From assembly GCA_973895155.1 (NCBI GenBank), contig OZ316896.1:18910001-18974000 (forward strand): a stretch of DNA of 64,000 bases. The letters run 5' to 3'. A program made the position numbers and the translations under genes. The DNA is from Marsupella aquatica (lineage: Eukaryota; Marchantiophyta). Below, piece by piece: positions 24,294 through 35,227 of the stretch; position 1 is the stretch's first letter; each line of letters begins with the position of its first letter. Under the pieces are notes generated by a model, which saw only the letters and a program-made list of their open reading frames with translations, made no database searches and was not told the DNA's origin.

Positions 24294-25319
24294 ATGGCGA
24301 CTCAATCTGCTAGTGGAAGTGTTCAATCTGGCTCAAATCAATCTCGAGAAGTTGGTGGAGCTGTGGCAAATGGGCCTCGTCCTTCTGCACCTGCTTCAGA
24401 TCAACCCCCCACTAGGCAATGGAGACTACATGAGCTGCTTCTATTGATTGCAGCGAAGCGGATGGAACATGAGACTTCCTTGAATCACACATCGAGAGAG
24501 TGAATCAAGACTGCGGATCAAAAGTGGAGAGAAATTTTGGCAATCCTTGCAAGAGATAGTGTGACACGACAATCAATGCAGACCAAGAAACGTTGGGAGA
24601 AATTGGTAACAGACTTCAAGAAAGTGTATGATTATCAAAATCATGTAGGGAGTGGCCAATCTGACTACTATGAAATGGGCAGCGATGAAAGGAAGAACAG
24701 GAAAATTCCCGTGAATTTCACTCACGAATTATTTGATGCCATGGAGTGCTAGATGGGCACTCATCGAGCGATCAATCCATCTCCAAACCAGGTGGTGGAC
24801 AGTGGAGATGTCGAGGAAGAGCTCATGCAGGAGGCTGGGCAAACTGATATCGGGCATACTCAACATGCTATAAATACAAATTACAGAGAGGAAAATAATG
24901 TGGAGGTAAATTCTCCACTTCCTATTCCCGCTCCTGCAATGGAAACTTCAGCAGCAGGATTGCAGCAAGGAACGCCTCCATCAGGGGCAACAGGACTACA
25001 CCAAAGATCGCCCCCATCAGGAACGCAATATACTGGGGTCAAGAAAAGTCGTCGAGATAAACTTGACGAGCAGTTCAAGAAGACTACAAGTTCCTTTTTG
25101 GATTTCCTTGGGAAAGACTCAGCGAGGAAGATTCTTGAGGATGAAACTAGTTGCACCTGGGACAAGGAAAAGCATGAAAGTCTTGTAGATCTTGACAAGA
25201 AAAAGCACGAAGAAATGATACGTCAACAGTCACAGATGGCTGTCGCTATGTCAAATGCCATCACAGGGATCTCCGACCCAATTCGATTCTTTGCCACAGA
25301 AGTAGCACGTAAGAAGTAG
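24294..25319 (+). pseudogene. Harbinger Myb/SANT-like DNA-binding partner, two in-frame stops
   Basis: PIF/Harbinger elements usually encode, besides the nuclease, a Myb/SANT (trihelix-like) protein that binds the element ends and helps the nuclease reach the nucleus. Here one reading frame of 342 codons runs without frameshift from ATG 24294 to the stop at 25317-25319, broken by TGA at 24501-24503 and TAG at 24750-24752. Visible parts: a Ser/Gln-rich N-terminus; a trihelix-like domain at about residues 42-110 (RQWRLHELLLLIAAKRM, DQKWREI, KKRWEKLVTDFKKVYDY), which the first stop cuts; an acidic Pro/Ser linker; and a Lys/Glu-rich helical C-terminus (DKLDEQFKK, LDKKKHEEM). The TGA could stem from a CGA Arg codon by C-to-T decay. 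Otherwise the frame is clean, so inactivation looks recent. Confidence 0.7.
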
Positions 25320-25335
25320 AATTGTATCTTGAAAA

Positions 25336-26115
25336 CGGCTAGAACGCAAGCTAGTACATTGGATCAATTGTCTGTCGTCATTGCCCGTAGAACATTCCGC
25401 AACCGATCTGTTTTGTGAAATTCCTGCTTCAGTTGGTACTGTGCTAGCTTTTCCTCTCACATTTTTCCAACACCCTCTACATTTTGGGAATGCGACTGTT
25501 GCTCTTCGTCGTCATCGCGGCAACAACGGCTTTAGGACAGACTTGTGGTTTGAAGAAGCAAAACTACGGCACTGTTGTTATCGAGATGAAGACATACAGT
25601 AGGGCGAAGTTTTAAAGTAGGAAGGCGGTCAGCTGGAGTAATTCTCTGTTGCAAAAGAGAATGAAGTTTGGTTTGATTTGTAGATATCACTTTGAATGTG
25701 TCTCTCGCAGGGTGCTGTTTTATATCATTCGAACATTTATTGTCGCACAATTCTGTTCTTATGTGTATATACATGTAATTCCATCTATATCAATAAAAAA
25801 GGCTGCTCCCAATCACGAGCACTGTTGGCATCCTTCGTACTGTGGGCCCTGGTTAAATATGATTCCCGAGAGTATGTTGAACATTTGTGTATTTTCTATG
25901 TTGGAATGGTGATTGTCAACCCATTGTTAACATATTTCAACACAAACATAGCGACAAGTATGTTTGTCATGTCGATCAATTAAGCTTAGAAAACTTGACA
26001 ACCATAGCTCAGACAATTGGATAGGTTTACGAGTGGAAACGCAGCGGCTAGAACGCAAGCTAGTACATTGGGTTGAATGTCTATGGTCATTGTCCGCAGA
26101 ACATTCCTGCAGAGT
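25336..26115. repeat. 70-bp direct repeat pair within the Harbinger region
   Basis: CGGCTAGAACGCAAGCTAGT occurs at 25336 and 26045, each continuing for about 70 bp with matching GTCATTG.CCG.AGAACATTCC. The first copy starts right after the Myb-like frame ends. It suggests an internal duplication or a second partial element. Confidence 0.65.
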
Positions 26116-27235
26116 TTAGCTGTAAACACTTGCCAAACAAAGATGAGCCAATTGTTCTTCAAGACGCCCAGGGACTCAAATGGGACACTAAGTATTTGGC
26201 CAGGAAGAATTCTCTGAGCGAGGGACGGAGTTAGTTTGCCATGGACCACCGTTTAGAGCCAGGCGATGCCCTTGTTTTTGAGTTAGTCAAGCCTCTGGGA
26301 TCCACTTTGAATGCATTTTTTGCTTCAATTTGGAGACATTGGGAGTATTGGATTAGCTGAGGATTTGGATCTCGGACAATTCTCGGTGTTTGTTTGATTG
26401 GACTTTCAAATTGGTTCGGTCGATGCAAGAATAGTGCTCTGAATCTGCAATTGACAGGGCAGAGGAGTTCCTTGGCCGCCTACAAAGATTTCTTTGTTCC
26501 GAGCGCTTTGTGGATCTCGGGATTTCACAACTCAAAGTCATAGCAGGAGGAGTTGCTCATCAAGGTTGATGGATTGACATTGGATGCAAATTTAATTCAA
26601 GCTTTGACGAACGATCAGGAGGTGACCAGTACGTTTTTGGGAGCGCTTGTTGGCAGTGGACGCAAAACACATTATCTTTGCTCTCTTTGTCGCCGTGACA
26701 GTTGTGTTGAGCATGAGCCATCACGTTTTGGCTAGGCGTCTCCTTAAAGGTACGCTGAGAAATAGTAGGAGTTCAACACATTGCAGTGTGTGAAGTACTT
26801 TGTTACCAGGGCATTATGGGCAGTAATGGTGAAGCCCTAGTTTTTGGAGCATTACAGCCCACAATGTCCTGGAAACACGGGATCAGTATATACAAAGGAC
26901 AAGTGTGCATATATATTCTTCTACCAAAAGAGTAACTTTTTACTTATGCTCAGAAAGAAGCTTCATCAAAGAACAATGCCAACCGGAGCACAAGGTTTGG
27001 ACTTCTCATCTCTGTAGCGTACAACAGCTGCTCGATTATGATTGTGTAACTCTGTTGGACAAACATATCAACTTAGGATTCTTGTTCATGTTCTTGGCCC
27101 ACACAATAATGCATCGTATAGACGATTAGACAGGCAACTAGATTTGTCACTATAGCCAACCGTCGGCCAGCTCACAAAACAAATACTGTACATGTACATG
27201 GACTGTGGTTTGCGATGGCGTGTTACTGTTGGCGG
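25400..27235. other. Non-coding interval between the two Harbinger genes
   Basis: No gene recognised. It holds the second 70-bp repeat copy and some short frames with no motif. Probably 3' ends of the two convergent genes plus element-internal sequence. Confidence 0.4.
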
Positions 27236-27239
27236 CCAG

Positions 27240-28616
27240 TCATTTGCTCGATAAGTTGCTATTCTCTTGCTCTAGTGTATCCCACAGCTTCACCGGGACA
27301 TCCCAGTTGTGACGTCCAGCGTATCCACCTGGATGGGGTGTAATACCCCGGAGCAACTCAGGACTGAAATGCTCTCCTCTCTCAATCAAATAGTTATGCA
27401 GAATGCAACAACAATAGATCATTGGACCAATTCTCTGCTTTTTTGGTTTCCACAACATTAGACTGAGTATCCGCCACGTTCCTTTTAGCTGCCCAAACGC
27501 TCTTTCAACTGCCATCCTAGCTTGAGAGTGGCAGTGGTTCCACAAGTCATGCTCGTCTGATAATCCCCTTGCAAAAGGCACCATGAGCCAGGGATACAAG
27601 GGGTACCCTGCGTCCCCAACTATGTATTCCCTTAGAAGTGTCTCTCCATCTTGACAATTATAATCCAAGCCCTGCAACTTGACTCTTCTATACTCAACGT
27701 CTCTGTAAAATGTAGACACTCTGAGCAAGCGTGTGTCCTGAATGCTCCCAGGCCAGCCAGCTACAACGTGCAAGAAGCTCAACTTCAAATCGACTATAGC
27801 CTGCATAGACACTGAGGTTTTCTTTTTAAAATCAAAATAATCCTGGCTGCGCTCTGATGCTGGCAACTCTACAGGAAAATGGGTGCCGTCAATGGCCCCA
27901 CAGCAATTTGGGAATCCCCATCGATCAAGAAACTCACTTTTCACCTCATCCAGCTCTGCCCCAGTTGGCCACTTGATAAGTCTTCTCCCTCGTGCATTGA
28001 TTGCCTGAATAAACTTCCAGGTTACTTTGATTGCGGTAGGACAAGAAACTCCAAACAGCTCCGAGATTCCAAGGAATTGGTCTCCAGTGCAGAGTCTCCT
28101 AAGCGCAATAGCTACCTGCCTCTCAACTGTGAGTCGTCTGTTTGGCAGTGTACAAAACGCCAATGGTGGGTTTGTCAACATGTCGTCATGTACCATGTCA
28201 CAAATTGCATAGAATGTCACTGGGCTGACCCGAAAGAACTCCTTAAATCTCTCAGGATCGTCATGAGGCACAAAGTCAATGAAAAGGTAAAACCACTGAA
28301 TGCTCCTCGGCTTGATGTACCACCGGCACTCGATCTCTCGTTTCCTCATGAAGAAACTTTGAACAACCTGAATGAATAGGCAAACCTGCTTCCAGTTATC
28401 TTCATCATCTCGACATCTCTTTCTTGACTTGGAATTCTTCTGTGCACACAATCTTTGCAAGATTGTGCTCCTTCCAAGTTGATGTTGCCTGGTCATGAGG
28501 GATAGAAGAGAAACAGCAAGCGACACAGCCATTGTTGCATTCATGATTACAAACGCTGTCATCGACTCCCAATTCTGAGAAATGTTGTCTTCTTGATCTG
28601 GACCTGGAAACTCCAT
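27240..28616 (-). CDS. PIF/Harbinger nuclease (DDE transposase), 458 aa
   Basis: Endonuclease of a PIF/Harbinger DNA transposon, cutting at the element's ends and inserting at short TA-rich targets. Seen: an N-terminal region (1-95) with a hydrophobic stretch at 22-40 and a basic KSRKR patch at 63-67; helix-rich middle (SPVTFYAICDMV at 131-142, RQVAIALRRLCTGDQ at 166-180, a winged-helix-like ISELFGVSCPTAIKVTWKF at 184-202); then the DDE core with AIDGTH (D243), AGWPGSIQDTRLL (D294), GDAGYPLYPWLMVPF (D335) and ARMAVERAFGQLKG (E371), followed by RILHN-type CCCILHNYLIE. All expected acidic residues are present and the frame is uninterrupted, so it may be functional. It is convergent with the broken Myb-like gene at 24.3-25.3 kb. 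Confidence 0.92.
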   Translation of the reverse strand: MEFPGPDQEDNISQNWESMTAFVIMNATMAVSLAVSLLSLMTRQHQLGRSTILQRLCAQKNSKSRKRCRDDEDNWKQVCLFIQVVQSFFMRKREIECRWYIKPRSIQWFYLFIDFVPHDDPERFKEFFRVSPVTFYAICDMVHDDMLTNPPLAFCTLPNRRLTVERQVAIALRRLCTGDQFLGISELFGVSCPTAIKVTWKFIQAINARGRRLIKWPTGAELDEVKSEFLDRWGFPNCCGAIDGTHFPVELPASERSQDYFDFKKKTSVSMQAIVDLKLSFLHVVAGWPGSIQDTRLLRVSTFYRDVEYRRVKLQGLDYNCQDGETLLREYIVGDAGYPLYPWLMVPFARGLSDEHDLWNHCHSQARMAVERAFGQLKGTWRILSLMLWKPKKQRIGPMIYCCCILHNYLIERGEHFSPELLRGITPHPGGYAGRHNWDVPVKLWDTLEQENSNLSSK

Positions 28617-28899
28617 TTTGAATTGATTTCCAATTCACCTTCCGCACTTCCTCCAGCAATCCGAAGCAGCACAAAAAGCAACAGTGGTGGGGCCAGCTAC
28701 AGGTCCAAGACAATGCACCAGAAGCATCTCATCAAGCAATCAAAAGCCTCCTATGGTCATCGAAGCAACATGAAAACAGCAGCAGTGGGGGCAGCCTGCA
28801 GGTTACGATTTGCAGTAGATTTTACCAAAATAGATGTTTCAAGTTTTAGTAAACCAAGAGAACAGTCTATGGAGGATTGAAAACTACGAGTGGCATCAG

Positions 28900-29950
28900 G
28901 CTGCTAGAGGACTATCCAAAGCAAGAACTCGAGGATCTGTACCAGTGACCTCCCTCAGTGTCTCAACCAGAAAAACCTGTATTGCCTATCGCGAAAAAAT
29001 TTCTGCAATCCAAACAATAACAAATAATCTGCTATTTTAACTTCTATTGTAAACTCATTACTGGAAACTCAGGTACTTGCAAAATAAGACTTGATGAGTC
29101 AAGTGCGAGCTTGCCTAATCACATTTTGGAGTTATGTTAGTTATAGGTCAACAGCAACTACTTCAGTACTTTAGCGTAGGTTTGCTTTGCAGTTTCTAAG
29201 TTTTTCTTTTGACTCTGAAAAAACCACATGCCAGAGCCGCGGCATTTGAGTCCCGGATCTACCAGTAGTCTACCACTAGATTCTAGTAGATTCTAGTAGT
29301 GAATTCTAGTAGTGGATTCTAGTAGTCTACCACTAGAATGCATATTTATCAAAAATGGAGACCAGACACTATACTTTACGGTTTCAATGCGCACCACATT
29401 CGGATTTTAGTTGCTTTGGAGTGCAGAGTAATGATGTCCCGGAGTCCTGGCTTGGGTAGCTCGCCTTCTGTAAATCCAAACATTCTTACCTGCTTAGCAA
29501 AGCTTCTTGAAGTGTGCCTACATTAGGCAAAGAATGAGAGTGGAAGAGATAATGGGTAAGATACGGTAACCTCAATCTCGTAGTTATTTCTGTTCTCAAC
29601 AGCAATGAGGCCAACTTCTACTTGCTCCAGATCAGCTCTCACTGCGGGTGGGCTGAAAATCTCATGGCCTGGTGACAATCTCATCGCATTGGGCAGATTT
29701 ACTCATACCAGCCAAACAGTGTGAACAAAGCATGTCAATCAAGAGCACCATCACGACCCCATTAACTTCTATAACACAGGAGCACGGCTGGTTCTAGACA
29801 AGCTCAATTTACATCTGGTGCCGCATACTAATGACGACCTCGACTGGCTTCAAACTGCGGATCAATACCACGTTTTAAATGAGAGCAGCTGAATGGGAAT
29901 CGATTGGTAGAGTCCGTCCGAGCCTATGTAATAACAGAATGAATAGATAA
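28900..29950. other. Gene-free stretch right of the nuclease gene
   Basis: Should hold the right end of the Harbinger element, but I found no convincing partner of a left terminal repeat. A short repetitive patch lies at 29262-29338. Confidence 0.4.
29262..29338. repeat. TTCTAGTAG short-repeat patch with inverted ends
   Basis: GATTCTAGTAG-like words repeat four times, bounded by AGTAGTCTACCACTAGA on both sides, so the patch is both tandemly repeated and partly palindromic. Confidence 0.7.
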
Positions 29951-29954
29951 GCCT

Positions 29955-30746
29955 TCAGAGATTAACGAACCTTTTTACAAGTGGACTGAGAAACCTTCTC
30001 TGCTGTGTTTGCTTGAAGCACAGAGAGCTTCCGCTGAGGTCCAATCGAGCCCCAATCGAGCCCCAGTTACTTTTCTTCTGCTTCGTTGCCATAGAAGAGA
30101 AGTGGTGATCAAATAATTTGTATGGAGACTTCAGGAAACGCCAACTACACAGCGCTTTCAAGAGGGGAGAGAGTAAATCGAGTATTGAACTTACAAATTG
30201 TCCTCTGCGTTCCCCTTCTAATCTGTCCTCTGCATTCGATCGAGCTCCCGTTTTTCGTGCAGACGTCTTTTCGTTCAGATGCGGAATTTGCATTCGTTCA
30301 GACACAAAACCTTTGAGGCACATGGACTCCAGCGTTTCGGAAACTGGCACCACTCGTTCCCCTTCGCACACCGTCGTTGAATACCCGGTTACAGTCAGTC
30401 GATAATTCACCCTCATCAAATGATGCGGGCACCATGGAATGAGACTCGGACTTGCCCTCAAACGCACTTTGGGGTGACGACAGTTTGAGGGTGAGAGCCG
30501 GGTCAAGGGCTGATGGAACAGTACTCGGAGCTGGTCCAATGTTCTTATCACGCTCAAAGCTATCCGTGTTCGATTACTGCAATTCCTGGACACTTTTGTA
30601 CATTGAATGATGTGAGGTTTTCGGTGAAATTCAGCTAGAAGTGTGAGCCTAATTCTGTTCTCTCCTCTGAATTCTAACCGGTAACTGGGATGCGAGTGTA
30701 GATGACAACTGCTATAAATTTCCCGGGAGTTCAGTCCGGTATGCAA
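29955..30746 (-). other. 263-codon open frame of doubtful coding status
   Basis: This is the longest open frame outside the transposon but has no domain I recognise. Its first third overlaps the family Y segment of block B2 in a partly shifted frame: LLAEFHRK near residue 37 matches F(L/V)A(D/E)F of the 18.1-kb and 35.9-kb copies, after which indels break the alignment and the YEL..IG.AQ.STE words are lost. The remainder reads as Arg/Ser/Leu-rich sequence without structure. I regard it as a chance frame over a decayed family Y copy. Confidence 0.25.
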
Positions 30747-31315
30747 AGATTTTTCAATTCAATCATTCACCTACATCGTGGACTTAAACATAGTGACGGA
30801 AGAAAACTCTGGCAGGATTGGCGCTTCTACCAATTCAGTGATTTTCTACCTACCGAGAATCTAATTGTCAAGTTTGAAAAGGTGGGTTTGCACGACAGCT
30901 GTAGACATGTTTTCCGCTGGTTAAGAGTTGTATGTTTCAGGAAATACCTGTGTACTTGAATTTATCGTCCAGTGTGTTCTTCGTGATAAGTAGACCCAGG
31001 CCAGCACGAGGAAAATGTTCGAGACAATCATCGGAACAGAGGAGCCAGTGCAATCCTGAGGATCTTACGGCCCACAGTTATGGGGCATGATCTTCTGAGT
31101 CCACAAGACTTGTGATCTTAAGTCAAGCTCGACCGAGTGGCAAAGTAAGTAAGCCATGCTTTCGCTTCCACTTACAAATGTCAAATGAATAGGGATGTCC
31201 ACCTCTCTGAACGCCCTTTTGAGAAGCATTGTGCACGGACTCAAGTAGAATGGAGAATTCCTGTCCAAATCACGTTTGTATTTCACACGATTGTACAACG
31301 TGCAGTTTTATTTTA

Positions 31316-31332
31316 GGGCCCTGAGTGGAGCC
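31316..31332 (-). other. Fixed-stem hairpin downstream of the 31.8-kb gene
   Basis: In gene sense GGCTC-CACTCA-GGGCC: the loop differs from the type A copies. One stem position is altered here (GGGCC instead of GAGCC), so the outer pairs hold but an inner pair is weakened. It lies about 421 nt past the stop codon. Confidence 0.5.
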
Positions 31333-31752
31333 AAAGAATGGTTCGACAAAATCCTACATAAAAATGTTGCCATCTCAATATGGAGGTGGATGGACGAGTT
31401 TCATCGGGGCGTGCCATGTCCTAATAGTGACACTGAAGATTTAAAATCTTCCCTGCTTGAATTTGCTAGTCAGAGCTCTGCTGCGCTTAGTCAACCGATT
31501 ACCGAGTCACACATCTAGTATGCGGTAATAAATCTAATGAACTACGCGCTGTCTCCATGTGACTCCGCTAAGTGATGTCAAAGGACGCATTGATCAATTC
31601 CAAATGCTTTGGTGCATATTCACTTATTCTCCCTAGTGGTTTCCCTCGTGTGGAAAGCTCAGCTCTAGCGTCTCATGAGTCCGTAACTTAGCTGCAATGT
31701 GGTTATAGTGCCGCAAGTGGATGGAAATGTCTCAGTTCTCACATAATAATGT

Positions 31753-31989
31753 TTACAAGCGCTTCAAAACAAGAAGCGACAGCACGGCGAATGCCATCGG
31801 TGCTGCAATTGAGGGCAGCAAGCTACCAGCGCTGCCAGTCGATGCAGGGCTAGGTGCAGGGGCCAAATCTTGCGCAAGTAGAGACCGGCTCGCTGCTGAT
31901 ACGAAGCCTTGACTCTCCACAATCACCACCAATACCATCACCATGACCACGACGCTGCTCCTCATCAAGGAACTCAGGCTCAAAGCCAT
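31753..31989 (-). CDS. AG peptide, type B copy 2, 78 aa
   Basis: Predicted GPI-anchored arabinogalactan peptide. Signal peptide 1-33 with a V/M-rich core (SVVVMVMVLVVIVESQ), core LAPAPSPAS, omega region TGSAGS, tail ending VLKRL. LLAQDLAP replaces the LLSESLAP linker of most copies. A 12-codon in-frame extension exists upstream, but the start at 31989 gives the family length and the shared ATGGCTTTG. It faces away from the divergent sister gene at 34.6 kb. Promoter at 32194-32283. Confidence 0.87.
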   Translation of the reverse strand: MALSLSSLMRSSVVVMVMVLVVIVESQGFVSAASRSLLAQDLAPAPSPASTGSAGSLLPSIAAPMAFAVLSLLVLKRL

Positions 31990-32193
31990 TGCGATACGCT
32001 CTTCCACGAAGTCTGCAAACACCAATTGGAATCGGAAACTTAAAACGCTCCTCCTGCAGATCGATTCCTAGCCTCTTTCTGTGCTTTTAGTGGCGAATCG
32101 TTCTCAGTAATCGATCAGTACCTGTTGAATTTGTTGCGTCGAAATTAAACGAAAACACAGGAATGATTGATGTAAGATGAAGGGCCCCATTTT

Positions 32194-32283
32194 GGGTTTT
32201 ATACTGGGATTGCACTGCGCGCGGGAACAAGCACCATCATTCGGGAGGATGTCTGAGACCCAACGACCGCGTCATGTGGGGCC
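32194..32283 (-). promoter_or_regulatory. Promoter of the 31.8-kb gene
   Basis: In gene sense: GGCCCCAC (32276-32283) then GTATAAAACCC (32194-32204), about 70 nt apart. No ACGCGT box seen upstream, in line with the other type B promoters. Confidence 0.55.
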
Positions 32284-32614
32284 GCGTAGACGGCTGAATG
32301 CGTGCTCGGACTGATTGAAACAAGGCATGTTCAATGAATGGGGTCCGCCAGCCAGTAACTGTTGACGGGATTGTGGAGACAAGTCATACTCATTTTTGCT
32401 TGTACTGTTGGTCTCCGCATTGGAAACCTGGTGGAAGTCATGGAAGTCTTCCTGTACTCGTGTCATTGTAACCGAGGATCAAGAGGGTAGTAAAAATTTT
32501 AGTTCCAGCAGGGCCAGGTCAAAACAAGACTAACTCTAAAATTATCTTTTTAAGCTTAGTTGGGACAATTAGCTCAGAGGGCATGCAAGTTGCTTGTCTA
32601 TATTATGTATAGGG

Positions 32615-32758
32615 TAATGCAGGTCTGGACGCACGTTACTAGGCTGTAACCCTGCGTCCGGAATATGAAAAGAAACTGACCGGCGGCAGTCGGGAAGCTT
32701 CTTTGAATATTCCGGGAGCAGGTTACAGCCTATAACCCTAGCCCTGCCTTGCATTAGC
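32615..32758. repeat. 144-bp fold-back (MITE-like)
   Basis: Left arm TAATGCAGG...TAGGCTGTAACC.TGC.TCCGGAATAT pairs with the complement of the right arm (TAATGCAAGG...TAGGCTGTAACCTGC.CCGGAATAT). Arms are about 58-64 bp around a 25-bp loop, with some mismatches. It lies in the spacer between the inverted blocks B2 and B3. Confidence 0.65.
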
Positions 32759-32848
32759 GTACTTAACTCCTGCCCGGAAAGAGGTTACCAGCTCAACTTT
32801 TCAGGACACCAGATTATGACTATAGGAGGCCCTTGTAGAAATGGTTAC

Positions 32849-34012
32849 ACACAGGTAACCTCTTCTCACACAGGTAACCTCTTCACCTCTTCTCACACAG
32901 GTAACCTCTTCTCCTGACATGATTTATGTCCAAGGTCTAATCCATGAAGTTGAAGCTCTACTGCTCTCCCTCTGGCCTGGTGTTGAACAGATTTAAAGTC
33001 AGATTTAAATACTCTGGACAGCATGTACCTGTCATGTACCTGTCATGTACCTTTACTCGAAGCCAGCATTTCTCGTACTGCTAGAAATTTTTGAGTGGCA
33101 AATATTGTCCATATTCCAAAAGTCAATGCTAAAAATACACCTCCTTTCTTCCATTAGGTTAGGGTTCAGGGCAGCGTATTTTTTTAAGGATTTCACTTTT
33201 TAGTAGGAGTGGCGAATGTAAAGTGTGTGAGGGAGAAGATGCTCAGAAAATTCCTTATTCAATTATTTTCCTGACCGTCAGATCTCCCTAGATTTAAGGC
33301 TTACCGTTAGATTCTGGCTAATGGGGCCTGGGATTTCAGATTTAAGGCTTACCGTTAGATTCTGGCTAATGGGGCCTGGGATTAGGTGAAACACTGGCTA
33401 CTGAGCCAGCAAAATAGTAGCTAATTTTTGCCAAAAGTGTTAGATATTGCTCTACTCTTGTGACTTATGAGCTAATTATAATTAGGCTAACTCGGGTTAG
33501 GACTTAGCTAATGTTAGCGGTAGTGCTGTTATGCATATAGCTAGGGTTGGTGCCAGACCCTGGTGAAACTTAAGTTCATTGTTACGAAGTTAGTTGAGAG
33601 ATAGGGAGAGCTTGTGCTGTGGATGCTTGGTATGGCCGGTCGACCTAGAGTGCAGTAAAACTCTTGTGTGGTCCCGTGGACGTAGCCTCATGTGGAGGTG
33701 AACCACGTATCTCTCTGTGTCGACTCTTGTGTGTTGGATGGTTCATGGGCTTGCCGTTACAAATGTCGTCTATGCTCAACAAAAAGTGGCGAAGGATTTT
33801 TTGGGAGGTGGAATCTAGCTAATTTTCGCCACTAAAAAAAACACTGGTTCAGGCTCCACCTAGCCCCCTCATTAGCTAGCATCAAAGTCTTTATCCTTAG
33901 ATCTAAATCCAATTAATATGGTCTCCCATATTTGATATTTCTCCCCTCATAAGCGGGTAGACATACTTTCACCCTATACTTAGTAAAGGTCACCCTATAC
34001 TTAGTAAAGGTC
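32849..34012. repeat. Cluster of four short tandem repeats in the B2/B3 spacer
   Basis: Seen: CACACAGGTAACCTCTT three times (32849-32913); an 11-bp CATGTACCTGT unit three times (33022-33052); a 48-bp unit twice (33291-33384, beginning GATTTAAGGCTTACCG); and a 21-bp unit twice (33970-34011, beginning CACCCTATAC). No gene is recognised in the spacer. Confidence 0.85.
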
Positions 34013-34298
34013 ACAGTACGCCCTAATACTATACAACTTCTTCATCACATTTTGTGATGTTGGCACACACACTGGCAAAGAAAGAAAAAACTTAGAAATT
34101 ACGCTCTAACACCGCCCTGGTTACAAAGTGTCATACACAAGCTTCCAGGAAGACTTCCACTGTGTTTCCGATAGGCAGACGAAGAGCTCAAGCGAAACGA
34201 GTACGACTGGTCTCCGCAGTCACGTCAACAGAAGGTTCCTAGCTGGCGGACCCGATTTATCATTCCATCAGCCCTGGCAGGCAATCGGCTGTCCACGA

Positions 34299-34383
34299 GG
34301 CCCCACACGACGCGCTCGTTGGGTCTCATCCTCCAGAATGAAGGTGGTTTGTGCGCGCACTAGAAGTACCACGTATAAAACCC
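34299..34383 (+). promoter_or_regulatory. Promoter of the 34.6-kb gene
   Basis: GGCCCCAC at 34299-34306 followed 67 nt later by GTATAAAACCC (34373-34383). The ATG is about 190 nt further down, so the leader is about 160-170 nt if initiation is about 30 nt past the TATA box. Confidence 0.6.
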
Positions 34384-34573
34384 GAGATGAAGCCCTTCAT
34401 TTTACATCAGTCAATCAGTCTTCTTTGACGCAACAATTTCAACAGGTCTCGATTACTGACAACGATTCGCCGCCCAAAGGACAGGAAAAGGCTTAGAATC
34501 GATCTGAAGGAGGAGTATAAGTTTCCAATACCAATTGGTGTTTGCGTACTTCGTGGAATAGCATATAGCAATT

Positions 34574-34810
34574 ATGGCTTTGAGCTTGAGTGCCTTGATG
34601 AGGAGCAGCGTCGTGCTGGTGGTGATGGTGTTGGTGTTGATTGTGGAGAGTCAAGGCTTCGTATCGGCAGCGAGCAGGACTCTCCTTTCGGAAAGTTTGG
34701 CCCCAGCACCCAGCCCTGCAGAGACTGGCAGCGCTGGTAGCTTTCTACCCTCGATTGCAGCACCGATGACTTTCGCTGTGCTGTCGCTCCTTGTTCTGAA
34801 ACGCTTGTAA
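34574..34810 (+). CDS. AG peptide, type B copy 3, 78 aa
   Basis: Predicted GPI-anchored arabinogalactan peptide. Signal peptide 1-33 (MALSLSALMRSS, V/L core, ESQGFVSAA), linker SRTLLSES, core LAPAPSPAE, omega region TGSAGS, tail FLPSIAAPM to VLKRL. E51 in place of S/T/Q next to the core is unique to this copy. The frame is intact and begins ATGGCTTTG. It diverges from its mirror copy at 31.8 kb across the repeat-rich spacer; because that spacer is about 1.65 kb long, a shared bidirectional promoter is unlikely. Confidence 0.88.
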   Translation: MALSLSALMRSSVVLVVMVLVLIVESQGFVSAASRTLLSESLAPAPSPAETGSAGSFLPSIAAPMTFAVLSLLVLKRL

Positions 34811-35227
34811 GCATCATTCTGTTGCAAGTGAGAAAAATTTCATCCACAAGGGATTCTTATGACTAAACCCAGTCTGGCTAAGTTGGTGGTGAGACGCGAA
34901 GAAGAGTTTTAAGAGGAACACCACTAGGGAATCCAAGCGAATGTACAGCCCAAAGGTTTTGAAAATTGATCCATGCGTCCTTGACGTCACTTAGCGAAGT
35001 CACATGGAGACAGCGCGTAGTTCATCCGATTTATGACCGCATAGTATCTGTGACTCTGGAATCGGTTCTCAAATCGGTTGACTGAGCGCAGCAGAGCTCT
35101 GACTAGCAATTCACCAGGACATGGCACGGCAGCCAGGATGAAAGTTCTCGTCCATCGACCTAGATACAGTTCCGCCATACCCAATTGAGTGGCAATTTTT
35201 GGTGTACCATTTTTTTTACCATTCTTT

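Larger units (their letters stand above)
30530..32470 (-). repeat. Duplicated block B2 (type B AG-peptide unit)
   Basis: Same order as B1 and, in mirror image, B3. The AG-peptide upstream end (GAAGACTTCCATGACTTCCA complement near 32440) faces the upstream end of B3 at 34128, so B2 and B3 form a head-to-head inverted repeat with a spacer of about 1.65 kb. In its leader (ATCAATCATTCCTGT) and in the gene (PASTGS) it is closer to B1 than to B3. Confidence 0.75.

Noticed and set aside
24753-25319. A separate 188-residue protein starting at 24753
   Set aside because: It is the same frame as the Myb-like gene beyond its second stop codon; the ATG simply follows the stop. One broken gene explains it better.
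32569-32620. tRNA-like TTAGCTCAGAGGGCATGCAA
   Set aside because: It resembles a D-arm, but no acceptor stem, anticodon arm or T-arm sequence could be fitted around it.
31753-34810. Bidirectional promoter between the divergent 31.8- and 34.6-kb genes
   Set aside because: The genes are 2.6 kb apart and each has its own GGNCCCAC and TATA module close to its start.
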